Positions 52,901 through 62,226 of a stretch of DNA of 64,000 nt are shown here, in pieces. Position 1 is the stretch's first letter. Every line of letters begins with the position of its first letter. The position numbers were made by a program, and so were the translations under genes. Under the pieces are notes generated by a model. It was not told the DNA's origin and made no database searches. It saw only the letters and a list, made by a program, of their open reading frames with translations. This DNA is from JBAZLV01 sp964586075 (GTDB lineage: Bacteria > Nitrospirota > UBA9217), in contig CAZPGZ010000009.1 of assembly GCA_964586075.1 (NCBI GenBank), positions 44,215 through 108,214 of the forward strand, read 5' to 3'.

Positions 52901-53005
52901 GCGTGGGAACGTTTTGGGGGATATTTTTGAGATTGAATTCTTTAATTTTTTGATCACAAATTTTTTGATCACAGCCCGCTTTTTTTTGATTTTTTTTTGT
53001 GTCAT
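49973..53005 (-). CDS. CheB-CheR-PAS fusion protein
   Basis: 1010 residues. After a lysine-rich start, a CheB-type methylesterase (about 52-240) has the Ser in IGASAGGLEAFE and His in IPHLSPDHKS, but the usual GSDG Asp is Glu in SGTGSEGTLG. A CheR methyltransferase follows (about 260-515) with the SAM motif WVPGCSTGEEAYSLA and CRNLLIYM. Then come a repetitive coiled coil (NEELQS units, about 660-760), PAS (about 770-885) and a second PAS that ends the protein (EDITDR). Similar proteins usually continue into a kinase, here found as a separate gene. They likely modify unusual receptors. No chemotaxis genes are adjacent. Confidence 0.9.
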   Translation of the reverse strand: MTQKKIKKKRAVIKKFVIKKLKNSISKISPKTFPRPPVLVDRGTESSRHANSFPIVAIGASAGGLEAFEQFFKNMPGDSNMAFVLIPHLSPDHKSIMPELLSRHTTMSIVQAENGMTVMPNCVYIIPPDKDMSILHGKLQIFDPVERRGIRHPIDFFFRALAQDQGEKAVCIVLSGTGSEGTLGLKAIKGEGGLVLVQNPKTAKYDGMPGSAVATGLADYVLSPDQMPSYLLAYTKSPVLRLVPPIEQLETKPIAVLEKIFVLIRAQTGHDFSRYKHKTVLRRIERRMAVLQIENQADYVAYMRNTPQEIDTLFKELLIRVTNFFRDPEAYETLAEKALPLIFHNRPQDLPIRIWVPGCSTGEEAYSLAILFHEYNQKLNKKYKIQVFATDIDKGSIEMARSGIYPNSIAVDVSQERLSRFFTMKDTVYKIRDEIREAVIFAEHDVNKDPPFSKMDMISCRNLLIYMGVELQQRMVPLFRYALNSEGILFLGSSETIGDNTDLFSVVDKKWRIFKAHRSSVVPLAHINLRHETTSVVAAVPQQVPQGKKSHYLNLAEVTEKILLARHAPPCAVVDREGVILFLHGRTGKYLEPASGKASMNILDMAREGLRPELRTALRQASVKKGDVAVAGLRVRTNGTFQTISLAIHYIREPERLNGFLLVVFIDTTAIKIQKSNSYGTVSEKKLKQRIEELEFELKSSQEHLQTIVEEMETTNEELQSSNEELQSANEELQSTNEEMETSKEELQSSNEELMTVNAELQSKMDDLAEVNNDMTNLLSSTMIATIFLDNEMRIKRYTPDATSVINLIQSDQGRPLSDITPKIDYPDLVKDAEAVLRTLAIKETIVQHQEGGWYLVRTVPYRTTANVIEGVVITFVEITEQKRLQVSLQNALAFSQGITDTIREPLIVLDAEFRVLSANNAFYETFHVTPKETVQMLIYDLGNRQWNIPALRKALEEILPHSVQLKDFIVEHDFHSIGRRKMVLNARRICTDGNETQTILMAIEDITDR

Positions 53006-53540
53006 CCGTCACCTTGTCCTTAAAGTTTTCAAAGCATTGTGGGCACACTGAGTATGAAACAAGCAAAAGCTATAATAACAGATTACCCAAAATAGTAGCT
53101 TATTTTATACGTATAATTTAAGCTTACTCGTTATTAGTATCAAGGTCAAGCAGTCAGATCTTAATATTTTAGGGGAAAAGGCGTTGATACTTTTCCCCTA
53201 CAAAAATCGCAAAAAACTTGATCATGCCTCAGTGCAAGGACAAACAACGCACCCTGATCATACGATTTACTATCAGTCCTGTTTACGCAGCGGTTTTATA
53301 CAGTTAGTCAGGTTACTTTACAGGTTGCTTTGTCAGTCAGGAATTTGCATTTAGAATAAATATTGCTATGCTTTTATCAGGGGTGGTAATTGTTCGCGAT
53401 TCATTTTTTGCAGCCTGAGATTAATTACAAAAACTATACGGAGAGACTGCGGAAAACGGATTATCTGCACTGTATCCTGGTTGAAGCACAGACAAGCTTA
53501 GCCGATAGGCTTCCATCTGAGTCAAAACGAAGGAGAATCT
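53006..53540. other. Intergenic region with strong hairpin
   Basis: 535 bp without a gene. It holds the hairpin at 53170-53200 and a possible promoter for the phosphorylase (TTGCAT at 53345, TATGCT at 53367, 16-bp spacer). GAAGGAGA lies just before the next start. Confidence 0.6.
53170..53200. repeat. Perfect 11-bp hairpin upstream of the phosphorylase gene
   Basis: TAGGGGAAAAG (53170-53180) pairs with CTTTTCCCCTA (53190-53200) around a 9-nt loop. No T run follows, and no gene ends here on the plus strand, so its role is open. Confidence 0.65.
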
Positions 53541-56087
53541 ATGAGCAAACAAAGACGTGTTAGCCATCCAATATATAGCATTCTACCTCTGGAAATCGAG
53601 GGGTTTGATGCCTTGGCTGAGCTCGCTCTGGATATGCGTTCATCGTGGAATCATGCTACCGACAAAGTATGGCGTCAACTTGATCCTGCACTGTGGAAAA
53701 TAACTCATAACCCCTGGGCTGTCCTGCAGACGGCCTCACGCGACCGTATCGAGCGCATGTTAGCCGATCCTGTTTTTCGAACAAACGTTGATAGCTTGGT
53801 CCATACCAGGCGGCAAGCCCTGGAGGCGCCTGCGTGGCTTCAGCAGAACCATCCGCAGGCTTCCCAGACTAGCACCGTTTACTTCAGCATGGAGTTTATG
53901 CTGAGCGAAGCTTTGCCCATTTATTCAGGCGGACTGGGCAATGTAGCAGGCGATCTGCTTAAAGCCACCAGCGACCTGGGCGTACCAATGGTCGGCGTCG
54001 GCCTGCTGTACCAGCAAGGTTATTTTCGTCAGGTGATCGACAAGGACGGAGCGCAACAAGCCCTCTTCCCCTATAATGATCCCGGACAGTTGCCGATCAC
54101 GCCGTTACGACAAGCGAACGGCGAGTGGTTGAGGTTGGAGATCGCCTTGCCCGGGTACTCGGTCTGGCTGCGCGCCTGGCAGGTTCAGGTCGGCAGAGTG
54201 AAGCTCTACCTGCTGGACAGTAATGACGCGGCGAATTTCCCGGCCTATCGCGGGATTACCAGCGAGCTTTATGGCGGCGGATCTGACATGCGACTTAGGC
54301 AAGAACTGATCCTCGGTATCGGCGGATGGCGATTGCTTGATGCGCTCGGGATAAAGCCGGAAGTCTGTCATCTAAATGAAGGGCATGCGGCCTTCGCTGT
54401 GTTGGAACGCGCCAGCAGTTTTATGCAGGAGACCAAGCAGTCCTTCGAAATCGCGTTGTCCGTCACCCGAGCGGGCAACCTTTTTACCACACACACAGCC
54501 GTGGACGCTGGCTTTGACCGCTTTGCCCCAACTCTTATCGAGCAATATCTTGGTGATTATGCTGAGCAGAAGCTCAATATTACGCTTCACGATTTGCTGG
54601 CTCTGGGCCGCAGGAATCCGGACGACTCGTCAGAAAGCTTCAACATGGCCTATCTGGCAATCCGAGGGAGCCGGGCGGTCAATGGCGTGAGCCGATTGCA
54701 CGGGAAGGTCAGCCGACACATCTTAGAGCCTCTCTTTCCACGATGGCCTAAAGACGAAATTCCGGTAGAACATGTGACAAATGGTGTTCACATGCCAAGC
54801 TGGGACTCGGCGGCAGCCGACGATCTTTGGACACATGTTTGTGGAAAAAACCGCTGGCTTGGGACGACAGAAACCCTGGAGAAGGACATTCGCCGCATCT
54901 CTGACGCCAGCCTTTGGAAATTTCGCGTCGCCGGGAAAAAATCTTTTGCAAGATATATTCACGAGCGACTATCACGGCAGTTGGCCGCTTCCGGCGCGCC
55001 GCCGGACGCGGTCGACAAAGCGAAACACTTTTTTAATCCCGATGCGCTGACATTAGCCTTCGCCCGGCGCTTTGCAACCTACAAGAGACCCAATCTGCTG
55101 CTGCACAGCCCGGAGCGACTGCTTCGTCTGCTAACTGATCCAGAACACCCGGTGCATCTCATTATTGCCGGCAAAGCCCATCCGGCGGACGAAGCTAGTC
55201 AGAACCTGATCAAAAAATGGATACACTTCATTCGCCAGCCCACTGTACGTCCCCATGTGATTTTTCTCAGTGACTACGACATGCTTCTAACCGAACATCT
55301 TGTGCAGGGGGTTGACGTCTGGATCAACACGCCGCAAAGGCCCTGGGAAGCCTGCGGAACGAGCGGCATGAAAGTCTTGGTGAATGGCGGCATCAACCTG
55401 TCGGAATTGGACGGATGGTGGGCCGAGGCCTATACGCCGGAGGTGGGATGGGCGTTGGGGGACGGCCAAGAACATGGCGACGATCCCGCCTGGGACGCTG
55501 TCGAAGCAGACGCGCTCTACAATTTACTCGAGTTGGAGATAATCCCGGAGTTTTATGCTCGAGATGAACGCGGCATACCCACCGCGTGGGTCAAGCGGAT
55601 GCGGGAAAGCATGGCTCTTTTGACACCGCGCTTCTCAGCCAACCGCATGGTGCGTGAATATACTGAGAAACACTACCTTCCGGCTGCAACTGCCTACCGT
55701 GAACGCGCTGCCGATAACGGCGCAGTGGGGAGGAACATAGTCGCTTGGAAACATGCTCTGAAAGAGAAATGGGCATCTCTACGTTTTGGCGACGTGCGGG
55801 TACAGACAAATGCAACCCAGCATATCTTCGAGGCAGAGGTGTATCTTAAAAGCCTCGACCCCAAGGCGGTGCGAGTAGAGCTTTACGCCGATGGTGCCAA
55901 AGATAATGCCCCCGCGCGGCAGGTGATGAAACGCGTTCGCAAACTACCCGACACCTTGGGCGGCTACATTTACAGTGCAGCTGTGCCTGCGGACCGGGCA
56001 GCAGCGGACTATACGGCGCGTGTGATACCCCACTACGATGGTGTTGCGATACCGCTGGAAGACGCACACATCCTGTGGCAGCGATAA
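53541..56087 (+). CDS. glgP: Alpha-glucan (glycogen) phosphorylase
   Basis: 848 residues. PLP-dependent release of glucose-1-phosphate from glycogen or maltodextrin. The N-terminus has the short-form family pattern with a DUF3417-like region (PLEIEGFDALAELALDMRSS), then VYFSMEFMLSEALPIYSGGLG, LNEGHAAF, a NPDALTLAFARRFATYKR stretch and the PLP lysine in GTSGMKVLVNGG near residue 615. This is the branch with SusE-like extra C-terminal region (about 760-848). GAAGGAGA precedes the ATG. It converges with mgtA and stands apart from other glycogen genes. A partner in the carbohydrate store is not in the window. Confidence 0.93.
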   Translation: MSKQRRVSHPIYSILPLEIEGFDALAELALDMRSSWNHATDKVWRQLDPALWKITHNPWAVLQTASRDRIERMLADPVFRTNVDSLVHTRRQALEAPAWLQQNHPQASQTSTVYFSMEFMLSEALPIYSGGLGNVAGDLLKATSDLGVPMVGVGLLYQQGYFRQVIDKDGAQQALFPYNDPGQLPITPLRQANGEWLRLEIALPGYSVWLRAWQVQVGRVKLYLLDSNDAANFPAYRGITSELYGGGSDMRLRQELILGIGGWRLLDALGIKPEVCHLNEGHAAFAVLERASSFMQETKQSFEIALSVTRAGNLFTTHTAVDAGFDRFAPTLIEQYLGDYAEQKLNITLHDLLALGRRNPDDSSESFNMAYLAIRGSRAVNGVSRLHGKVSRHILEPLFPRWPKDEIPVEHVTNGVHMPSWDSAAADDLWTHVCGKNRWLGTTETLEKDIRRISDASLWKFRVAGKKSFARYIHERLSRQLAASGAPPDAVDKAKHFFNPDALTLAFARRFATYKRPNLLLHSPERLLRLLTDPEHPVHLIIAGKAHPADEASQNLIKKWIHFIRQPTVRPHVIFLSDYDMLLTEHLVQGVDVWINTPQRPWEACGTSGMKVLVNGGINLSELDGWWAEAYTPEVGWALGDGQEHGDDPAWDAVEADALYNLLELEIIPEFYARDERGIPTAWVKRMRESMALLTPRFSANRMVREYTEKHYLPAATAYRERAADNGAVGRNIVAWKHALKEKWASLRFGDVRVQTNATQHIFEAEVYLKSLDPKAVRVELYADGAKDNAPARQVMKRVRKLPDTLGGYIYSAAVPADRAAADYTARVIPHYDGVAIPLEDAHILWQR

Positions 56088-56253
56088 GTACATTATGTGT
56101 AGAGGAGTGCCATAGCATAAACCGCGAAATATCGGATAACTGTTCAGAACGTCGCGTATCAGTTGCTTACTTTTTTACTTTACCGCACCAGATGCTCGGA
56201 TCGTGACCGTTCTAGCAACGGCATTGAGTTTACGGTAAATCCACCTTTCCCCT

Positions 56254-58803
56254 TCACCCGTCTGCAAATTGGCGGAAAAACCATTGTTTGACCCCTTCTA
56301 CTGCAAAGAGATAGAAAAACACCAGGCCTGCCAGCATCGCATAAAATGATAATGGCGGAGGCACGAACCCTAAGTACGTGCCCAGCGATGTAAATGGAAG
56401 CCCGACTGCAAGGAACACTACCAAAAGAGAACACAAGGTAAGCCAGATGTCGGGACGGCTTTTGAACGGATTACGACGGGTGCGGATGATAAAAATAACA
56501 AGAACCTGCGTTGCCATTGACTCGACAAACCAGCCGGTGTGAAAAAGCTCTTCTCCGGCGTGAAACAGATGCAGCATGATGTAAAAAGTCAGGAAGTCGA
56601 AAACCGAGCTCACCGGCCCCACAGACAGCATGAAGTTACGGATGAAATTCATGTTCCAGTGCCGGGGGTGGGTGAGATATTCCTCATCGACACTGTCAAG
56701 CGGAATAGGGATCTCCGACACATCGTAGAGCAGATTGTTTAAAAGAATCTGGACCGGCAGCATGGGAAGAAAGGGCAGGAAGAGGGTTGCTCCGGCCATG
56801 CTAAACATGTTCCCAAAATTGGAGCTTGTCCCCATCATTATGTATTTCATAATGTTGCCGAAGGTGCGCCGGCCTTCTATCACGCCCTCGTGGAGCACGT
56901 TCAGGTCCTGCTCCAGAAGGATCATCTCCGCCGCGCTTTTTGCGACGTCTACGGCGCTGTCCACAGAAATGCCGATGTCTGCTGAATGGAGCGAGGGAGC
57001 ATCATTGATACCGTCACCCATATATCCAACAACCCTGCCCCGCTGCTTTAAAGCGAGAATGACCCGGTTTTTTTGAGCCGGATTGACCCGACAAAAAAGG
57101 TTCACATTGTCTACGCAGGCTAAGAGTGCATGGTCGTCCATGCCCTGCATCTCTGCGCCAGTCAATATTCCTGTTATTGGCAGGCCGAGTTTCTCACAAA
57201 TATGTCTTGTTACCAGTTCATTATCCCCAGTCACAACTTTGACCGCCACCCCTGCGTGGGTAAGTTTGTCTAATGCTGCATGAGCGCTCTCCTTCGGGGG
57301 ATCGAGAAAAGCGGCAAAACCTGCAAAGACCAGTGCCGTTTCATCATCGATCACCGCATGATGTTCGGTCATCTCTACCCGCTTCCAGGCAACACCGAGC
57401 ACACGGAAACCGTCGCGCGCGAACGATTCCGACAGCATTTGTATCCTGGACAGGCCGGCTTCGTCCAGTTCTTTAAGATTCTCCTCCCCGTTTTCTTCAT
57501 AATGGGTAGAGAGACGGAGGATATCCTCGGGAGCGCCTTTTATGACGAGAAGCCGCTGTTGCCCATTATCAACAATCACTGAAATCCGTCGCCGCTCAAA
57601 ATCAAAGGGGACCTCATCGATTTTTTTCCAGGCGGCTACCTCGATCTCCTTGTGCTCCAAAATAGCGTCATCCATCGGGCTCCGCAGACCCGACTCAAAG
57701 AAGCTGTTCAGGTATGCAAGCTCAAGAACACGCCTGCTGTCCCTGCCGAGACCGTCGACGTGGCGCTCCAGATGAATGCGGGCCTCGGTGAGCGTGCCGG
57801 TCTTGTCCGTACACAGCACATCCATACTCCCCAGATTGTGAATGGATTCGAGCCGTTTTACGATCACCTTCTTCTTTGCCATACGCACAGCGCCCCGTGC
57901 CAGGGTCACGGAAACGATCATGGGAAGGAGTTCAGGCGTCAACCCTACCGCAAGAGCCACGGCAAAGAGGAAGGATTCAAACCAGGGCCTATGAAAAAGT
58001 GCATTGGCCAATAGAACAAAAAGGACGAGCAGGATCGTAAACCGCATGATCAGAAGCCCAAAGCGTTGGGTGCCCTGTTCAAAAGAAGTCGGAGGGGGTT
58101 TTGCTATAAGCGTGTCGGAGATCTCGCCCAACGAGGTGTTCGGTCCGGTGCGGCAGATGAGCACCGTGGCAGAACCGCTGACCACGGACGTGCCCATGAA
58201 CACGGAGTTTACTGCATCGGCCATGTCCTGCCCTGCGTCAGGCAGTTCGCGGGAAAACTTTTCTATTGGATAAGATTCTCCGGTCAGGAGCGCCTGTTTT
58301 ACGAAGAAATCCTTTGCGGCAAGCACTCGTCCATCGCCGGGTATCAGGTCTCCCGCGGAAAGACACACTACATCCCCGGGCACCAACGTTGCTACAGGAA
58401 TTTCAATGCTCTTTCCGTCACGCAGCGCCTGGACTCGAATCGCCACTGATTGGCGTAATTCTTCGGCTGCCTTGCCTGCGCGGTGCTCCTGAATGAAGTC
58501 CAGAGTTACGCTCATGACAACAATGGCACTGATGATAAGAAAGCTGATTACGTCTCCGGTAAACGCAGAGACCGTGCTGGCAGCAAGAAGAATAATGACG
58601 AGGGGGTTTTTGAATTTGGCGAGAAACTGAAGGGCCAGCGCGCGCTTCTGTGGCGGCCGCAGCATATTCGGGCCTATCTGCTTCAATCGATCAGCCGCTT
58701 CACTGCCCGACAGGCCTGCGGCGGTCGAGTTCAATAGTTTCAGGAGCTCAGAAATGGACTGTTGCCAGAAAACCAGTTCCCCCCTTGATGGAGACATCGG
58801 CAT
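56254..58803 (-). CDS. mgtA: Magnesium-translocating P-type ATPase
   Basis: 849 residues from ATG 58803, which follows GAGAGGG with good spacing; the frame extends to a TTG at 58818. P-type ATPase of the MgtA/MgtB type: cytoplasmic N-terminal domain, TGES (LLTGESYPIEK), CTDKTGTLT with the phosphorylated Asp at about 333, GDGINDAP, and ten membrane helices. It imports Mg2+ across the inner membrane. It is likely in the same transcript as the AAA ATPase upstream (80 bp gap) and the FtsH gene further up. No magnesium-sensing leader is evident within the short gap. Confidence 0.93.
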   Translation of the reverse strand: MPMSPSRGELVFWQQSISELLKLLNSTAAGLSGSEAADRLKQIGPNMLRPPQKRALALQFLAKFKNPLVIILLAASTVSAFTGDVISFLIISAIVVMSVTLDFIQEHRAGKAAEELRQSVAIRVQALRDGKSIEIPVATLVPGDVVCLSAGDLIPGDGRVLAAKDFFVKQALLTGESYPIEKFSRELPDAGQDMADAVNSVFMGTSVVSGSATVLICRTGPNTSLGEISDTLIAKPPPTSFEQGTQRFGLLIMRFTILLVLFVLLANALFHRPWFESFLFAVALAVGLTPELLPMIVSVTLARGAVRMAKKKVIVKRLESIHNLGSMDVLCTDKTGTLTEARIHLERHVDGLGRDSRRVLELAYLNSFFESGLRSPMDDAILEHKEIEVAAWKKIDEVPFDFERRRISVIVDNGQQRLLVIKGAPEDILRLSTHYEENGEENLKELDEAGLSRIQMLSESFARDGFRVLGVAWKRVEMTEHHAVIDDETALVFAGFAAFLDPPKESAHAALDKLTHAGVAVKVVTGDNELVTRHICEKLGLPITGILTGAEMQGMDDHALLACVDNVNLFCRVNPAQKNRVILALKQRGRVVGYMGDGINDAPSLHSADIGISVDSAVDVAKSAAEMILLEQDLNVLHEGVIEGRRTFGNIMKYIMMGTSSNFGNMFSMAGATLFLPFLPMLPVQILLNNLLYDVSEIPIPLDSVDEEYLTHPRHWNMNFIRNFMLSVGPVSSVFDFLTFYIMLHLFHAGEELFHTGWFVESMATQVLVIFIIRTRRNPFKSRPDIWLTLCSLLVVFLAVGLPFTSLGTYLGFVPPPLSFYAMLAGLVFFYLFAVEGVKQWFFRQFADG

Positions 58804-58882
58804 ACACATCCCTCTCAACTATCCAGAAGCCTGAGGCGTCAAACAAACCAGCCAATCATGGATAAAGATACCTATAAGTTCC

Positions 58883-60004
58883 TCAAACCCGGGAATAGAT
58901 AATACTGTCCTTTTGAAACTCCTCAATGACTTCAGCAGTCAGAGAGGGACGGATCGTCAGCGCAATCTGCCGGAAGGTTTCTGTCGTCACTTGATAATCC
59001 TGATTGATTCTGTATTCCTGTTCAAACGCAAATTGTGCGACCCGCTGAAAGAGATATTCCACATCTGCGGGAGTAAACCCGGACGTCATGGCCACAACGG
59101 CATCCAGGTCGGTTTCTCCGGTATTCAGTTTTGACAGATAATGCTGGAGAATAGTCTTCCGCCCTTCTTCGTCCAATCCACCCACGGGGATAATACAATC
59201 AAACCTGCCCGGGCGGAGCAACGCAGCATCCAGCTGCCGTATATAGTTGGTCGCACAGACGAATAGGATCTTGTTTCCCTGATTCTTGAGCAAAGGTACC
59301 TGTTTGAGAAATTCATTGGTAATGGACTTGTCAAGCCTATTCGCTGCATCACGGCTGCCGGCAATCTCTTCAAACTCGTCAATGAAGACGACCGCTTCTT
59401 CCAGATTGCGTGCCTTTTCCATTACGGTATGCAAGTTCGCACCAATCTTCTCCACCCCATCTACCATAAGCATACTTGGCAGAATCTCAATATACCACCA
59501 GGATAGGACCCCCGCTATTGCTTTTACAAAATGAGTTTTACCTGTGCCAGGCGGACCGAAGAAAATGATCGTTTTCGGAGGAGTTACACCGTGTTTTTTG
59601 GCAAGAACCTCCTCCGTGAGTGGGAGAATAATTCTCCGTTGAACCAGCTTCCTGGGCGGCTGGGAATCGGAAATAGTGTCCCATACTTCCCTGCTTATTA
59701 TTTGGGCTCCCATCTCTACCAAAATATCCTTTCTCTTATAGTCCACGTATTCATTCACTGCCTGTTCTATATTTTCGAGAAAGTCGGTGCATGCCGTTCT
59801 CAAGCCCACATCACGGTGAAGTTTTTCAGACATAAGCCATTTATGCTTTAATATCTTTGGCCATAGATCAGAAGCTATATCGGGCTCGAATTTTGCGCCG
59901 CTGACTTCAAATATTTTGCTCGCGCATTCCTCTGGTGACGGCATGTTGCTATTCATAATTTCTTTTGCTGTAAGTGATTTTGAGAATTCCCGCTGTCTCA
60001 TCAT
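58883..60004 (-). CDS. AAA+ ATPase (CDC48/FtsH-like ATPase without protease)
   Basis: 373 residues from the ATG at 60004, placed 5 bp after GAGG; the frame extends to 60028. The N-terminal 125 residues (FSKSLTAKEIMNSNMPSPEE) are unfamiliar, then a single AAA+ module: Walker A GPPGTGKT, Walker B VVFIDEFEEIAGSRD, and the second-region-of-homology RPGRFDCIIPVGG, ending with SGFTPADVEYLFQR. No protease or membrane helix is present. It may act as an unfoldase or remodeler. It follows ftsH on the same strand, 147 bp after the end, and precedes mgtA, so the three could form one unit. The role is not established. Confidence 0.85.
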   Translation of the reverse strand: MMRQREFSKSLTAKEIMNSNMPSPEECASKIFEVSGAKFEPDIASDLWPKILKHKWLMSEKLHRDVGLRTACTDFLENIEQAVNEYVDYKRKDILVEMGAQIISREVWDTISDSQPPRKLVQRRIILPLTEEVLAKKHGVTPPKTIIFFGPPGTGKTHFVKAIAGVLSWWYIEILPSMLMVDGVEKIGANLHTVMEKARNLEEAVVFIDEFEEIAGSRDAANRLDKSITNEFLKQVPLLKNQGNKILFVCATNYIRQLDAALLRPGRFDCIIPVGGLDEEGRKTILQHYLSKLNTGETDLDAVVAMTSGFTPADVEYLFQRVAQFAFEQEYRINQDYQVTTETFRQIALTIRPSLTAEVIEEFQKDSIIYSRV

Positions 60005-60150
60005 GATTGCATTGCCTCGATTTTCCATTCGTCAATTGAGAATCAAAAGGAAAGTATTTTCTTAAAGAGACATCCTCCACTATAGTTAACATGCGGGCAC
60101 AACTATCAGGGTTAGATGTAACCATGATAAGAATGCCCGCAGCCTTTCTT

Positions 60151-62028
60151 TTATCCATTTGTACCTTGAATGATCCGCTCTACGTCTGTCCTTTCAAGCA
60201 CTTCTTCTTTCATCAAGGCCTCGGCAAGAACGTCAAGGGTATGTCTTTTCCTTTTTAAAATTTCTGTTGCCATTGATTCCGCATCGAGGATAATTTTCTG
60301 GATCTCCTGGTCCATGAGCCAGGCCATTTCTTCGCTGTATCGCTTGGGCAGAGACAGTTCCCTGCCGAGAAACGGATGTTCTTCGCCGCGGCCTAGATTT
60401 ACCGGACCGACTTTGTCGCTCATTCCCCACTGCGCCACCATTTTCTCAGCAAGTGACGTCGCATCTTTCAAGTCGTTCTGTGCGCCGCTGCTGACGTCGT
60501 CAAAAACGATCTTTTCCGATACCCGTCCGGCAAGGTTGATGCTCAATCTATTCATAAGGTAGGTACGAGGATAATAATGCCGGTCTTCACCTGGCAAAAG
60601 CTGCGTAACACCCATCGCCATTCCGCGGGGGATAATGCTAACTTTGTAAATGGGATCGGCTCCGGGCAATTCCCACGCAGTGAGTGTATGGCCCGCTTCA
60701 TGGTAGGCTGTTATCCTTTTTTCCATGTCGCTGATAGTCATCTCCTTCACGGCTCCCATCAGAATACTGTCCTCGGCCTCCAAAAAATCAAGCCGGTCAA
60801 TCATTTCTTTGTTCTTCCTTAAGGCGATCAGAGCGGCCTCGTTGGTAAGATTCTCAAGGTCGGCTCCGGTCATGCCCGGAGTGCCCTTTGCCAGGGATTC
60901 AAAATCCACATCAGGCGCCAGTTTCTTGTCCCGTACATGGATTTCCAGGATCGCTTTCCGTTCTTTCCAGCCTGGCCGGTCGATTACAACATGCCGATCA
61001 AACCTTCCAGGGCGGAGAAGCGCAGGATCAAGAACGTCCGGTCTGTTGGTTGCAGCCATAACGATGACTTCTTCATGGGGAGCAAATCCGTCCATTTCAC
61101 TCAAAAGCTGGTTCAGCGTCTGCTCCCGTTCATCATGTCCGCCCCCCAATCCCGTGCCGCGTGTACGCCCTACCGCGTCAATCTCGTCGATAAAAATGAT
61201 ACTCGGCTGCGCATCCTTGGCTTTTTTAAACATGTCTCTGACGCGAGACGCGCCGACCCCTACGAACATTTCAATGAATTCGGAAGCGCTGATACTGTAA
61301 AAAGGTACCGCGGCTTCTCCTGCGGTTGCCCGCGCAAAGAGAGTTTTGCCCGTTCCCGGAGGTCCGATGAGAAGCACACCCTTCGGGACCTTTGCTCCTA
61401 TTTTCTCGAACCGGGATGGGTCTTTCAGAAACTCTATGGTTTCTTTCAATTCCATCTTTACGCTGTCCATTCCTGCAACATCTTTAAAGGTAACCTTCGG
61501 TTTTTTCGCATCAAACAGCTTAGCCTTGCTGGCTCCGAAGGTAAAGAGCCCTCCCGGGCCGCCCTGTACCTGCTGGTTTCGCCTCATGATAAAAAACCAA
61601 ACCCCGATGATCAGTATCCAGGGTAGAAACCCTATCAAGAACTGCCAGAATAATCCTTGTTCTGCAGACTCAATAGTGATAATGACGTTATGTTCTTTTA
61701 ATTGGGACAGGAGTTCTTCTCCCTGAAAGGAAGGCAGAATGGTCTGAAAATATTTCACCTGGGCTGGTTTCTTTTCTCCCGGCAACAGGATGCCCGCATC
61801 CTTAATTAACTCTCCGTTTACCTGTTCTTTTTTTATGGAAACAGCCTTTATATTGCCTGCACTCAGCTGTTCAATAAATTGAGTGTAGTTTATTGCAGTA
61901 TGTGCAGGAGCGTTGACGTTGAACAAGCTCCAGGCATAAAGCAACGTGAATACGACGGATAATGTTGCAAGATATCTCCAGTAGACCGGTGGTATGCTAC
62001 CTCCATTTTCATTCTTATCTTCAGCCAC
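60151..62028 (-). CDS. ftsH: ATP-dependent zinc metalloprotease FtsH
   Basis: 625 residues. Two membrane helices (about 17-36 and 128-147) flank a periplasmic region. The AAA domain has Walker A GPPGTGKT (222-229) and Walker B IIFIDEIDAVG; the protease domain has HEAGH (443-447) and the third zinc ligand in NDLKDAT (Asp519). The protein is a membrane quality-control protease that removes misfolded membrane proteins and regulators. The C-terminal tail is short. It is the first gene of a minus-strand run, ahead of the AAA ATPase and mgtA; a second ftsH could exist elsewhere because this copy lies in the accessory region. Confidence 0.95.
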   Translation of the reverse strand: MAEDKNENGGSIPPVYWRYLATLSVVFTLLYAWSLFNVNAPAHTAINYTQFIEQLSAGNIKAVSIKKEQVNGELIKDAGILLPGEKKPAQVKYFQTILPSFQGEELLSQLKEHNVIITIESAEQGLFWQFLIGFLPWILIIGVWFFIMRRNQQVQGGPGGLFTFGASKAKLFDAKKPKVTFKDVAGMDSVKMELKETIEFLKDPSRFEKIGAKVPKGVLLIGPPGTGKTLFARATAGEAAVPFYSISASEFIEMFVGVGASRVRDMFKKAKDAQPSIIFIDEIDAVGRTRGTGLGGGHDEREQTLNQLLSEMDGFAPHEEVIVMAATNRPDVLDPALLRPGRFDRHVVIDRPGWKERKAILEIHVRDKKLAPDVDFESLAKGTPGMTGADLENLTNEAALIALRKNKEMIDRLDFLEAEDSILMGAVKEMTISDMEKRITAYHEAGHTLTAWELPGADPIYKVSIIPRGMAMGVTQLLPGEDRHYYPRTYLMNRLSINLAGRVSEKIVFDDVSSGAQNDLKDATSLAEKMVAQWGMSDKVGPVNLGRGEEHPFLGRELSLPKRYSEEMAWLMDQEIQKIILDAESMATEILKRKRHTLDVLAEALMKEEVLERTDVERIIQGTNG

Positions 62029-62226
62029 AATTTTTACCTTTCTTCGAGTTTTTTGCTGAATATTATTCCTGTCAGCTTTGCATCATCAAACGCGACTTTT
62101 ACGAATATCTGCAAGCTGCGCAGGCACTGCAGGCCTCCATCGTACGACCGAAGCGTGATTTTTTGCGATCGCCAATCTATCGCAGCAATTATGTTGTTAG
62201 TTAAATAATGCGACATGCTTTTTGAC

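Noticed and set aside
59949..60158. 69-codon frame between ftsH and the AAA gene
   Set aside because: It overlaps both neighbours, lacks a ribosome site and shows no family resemblance.
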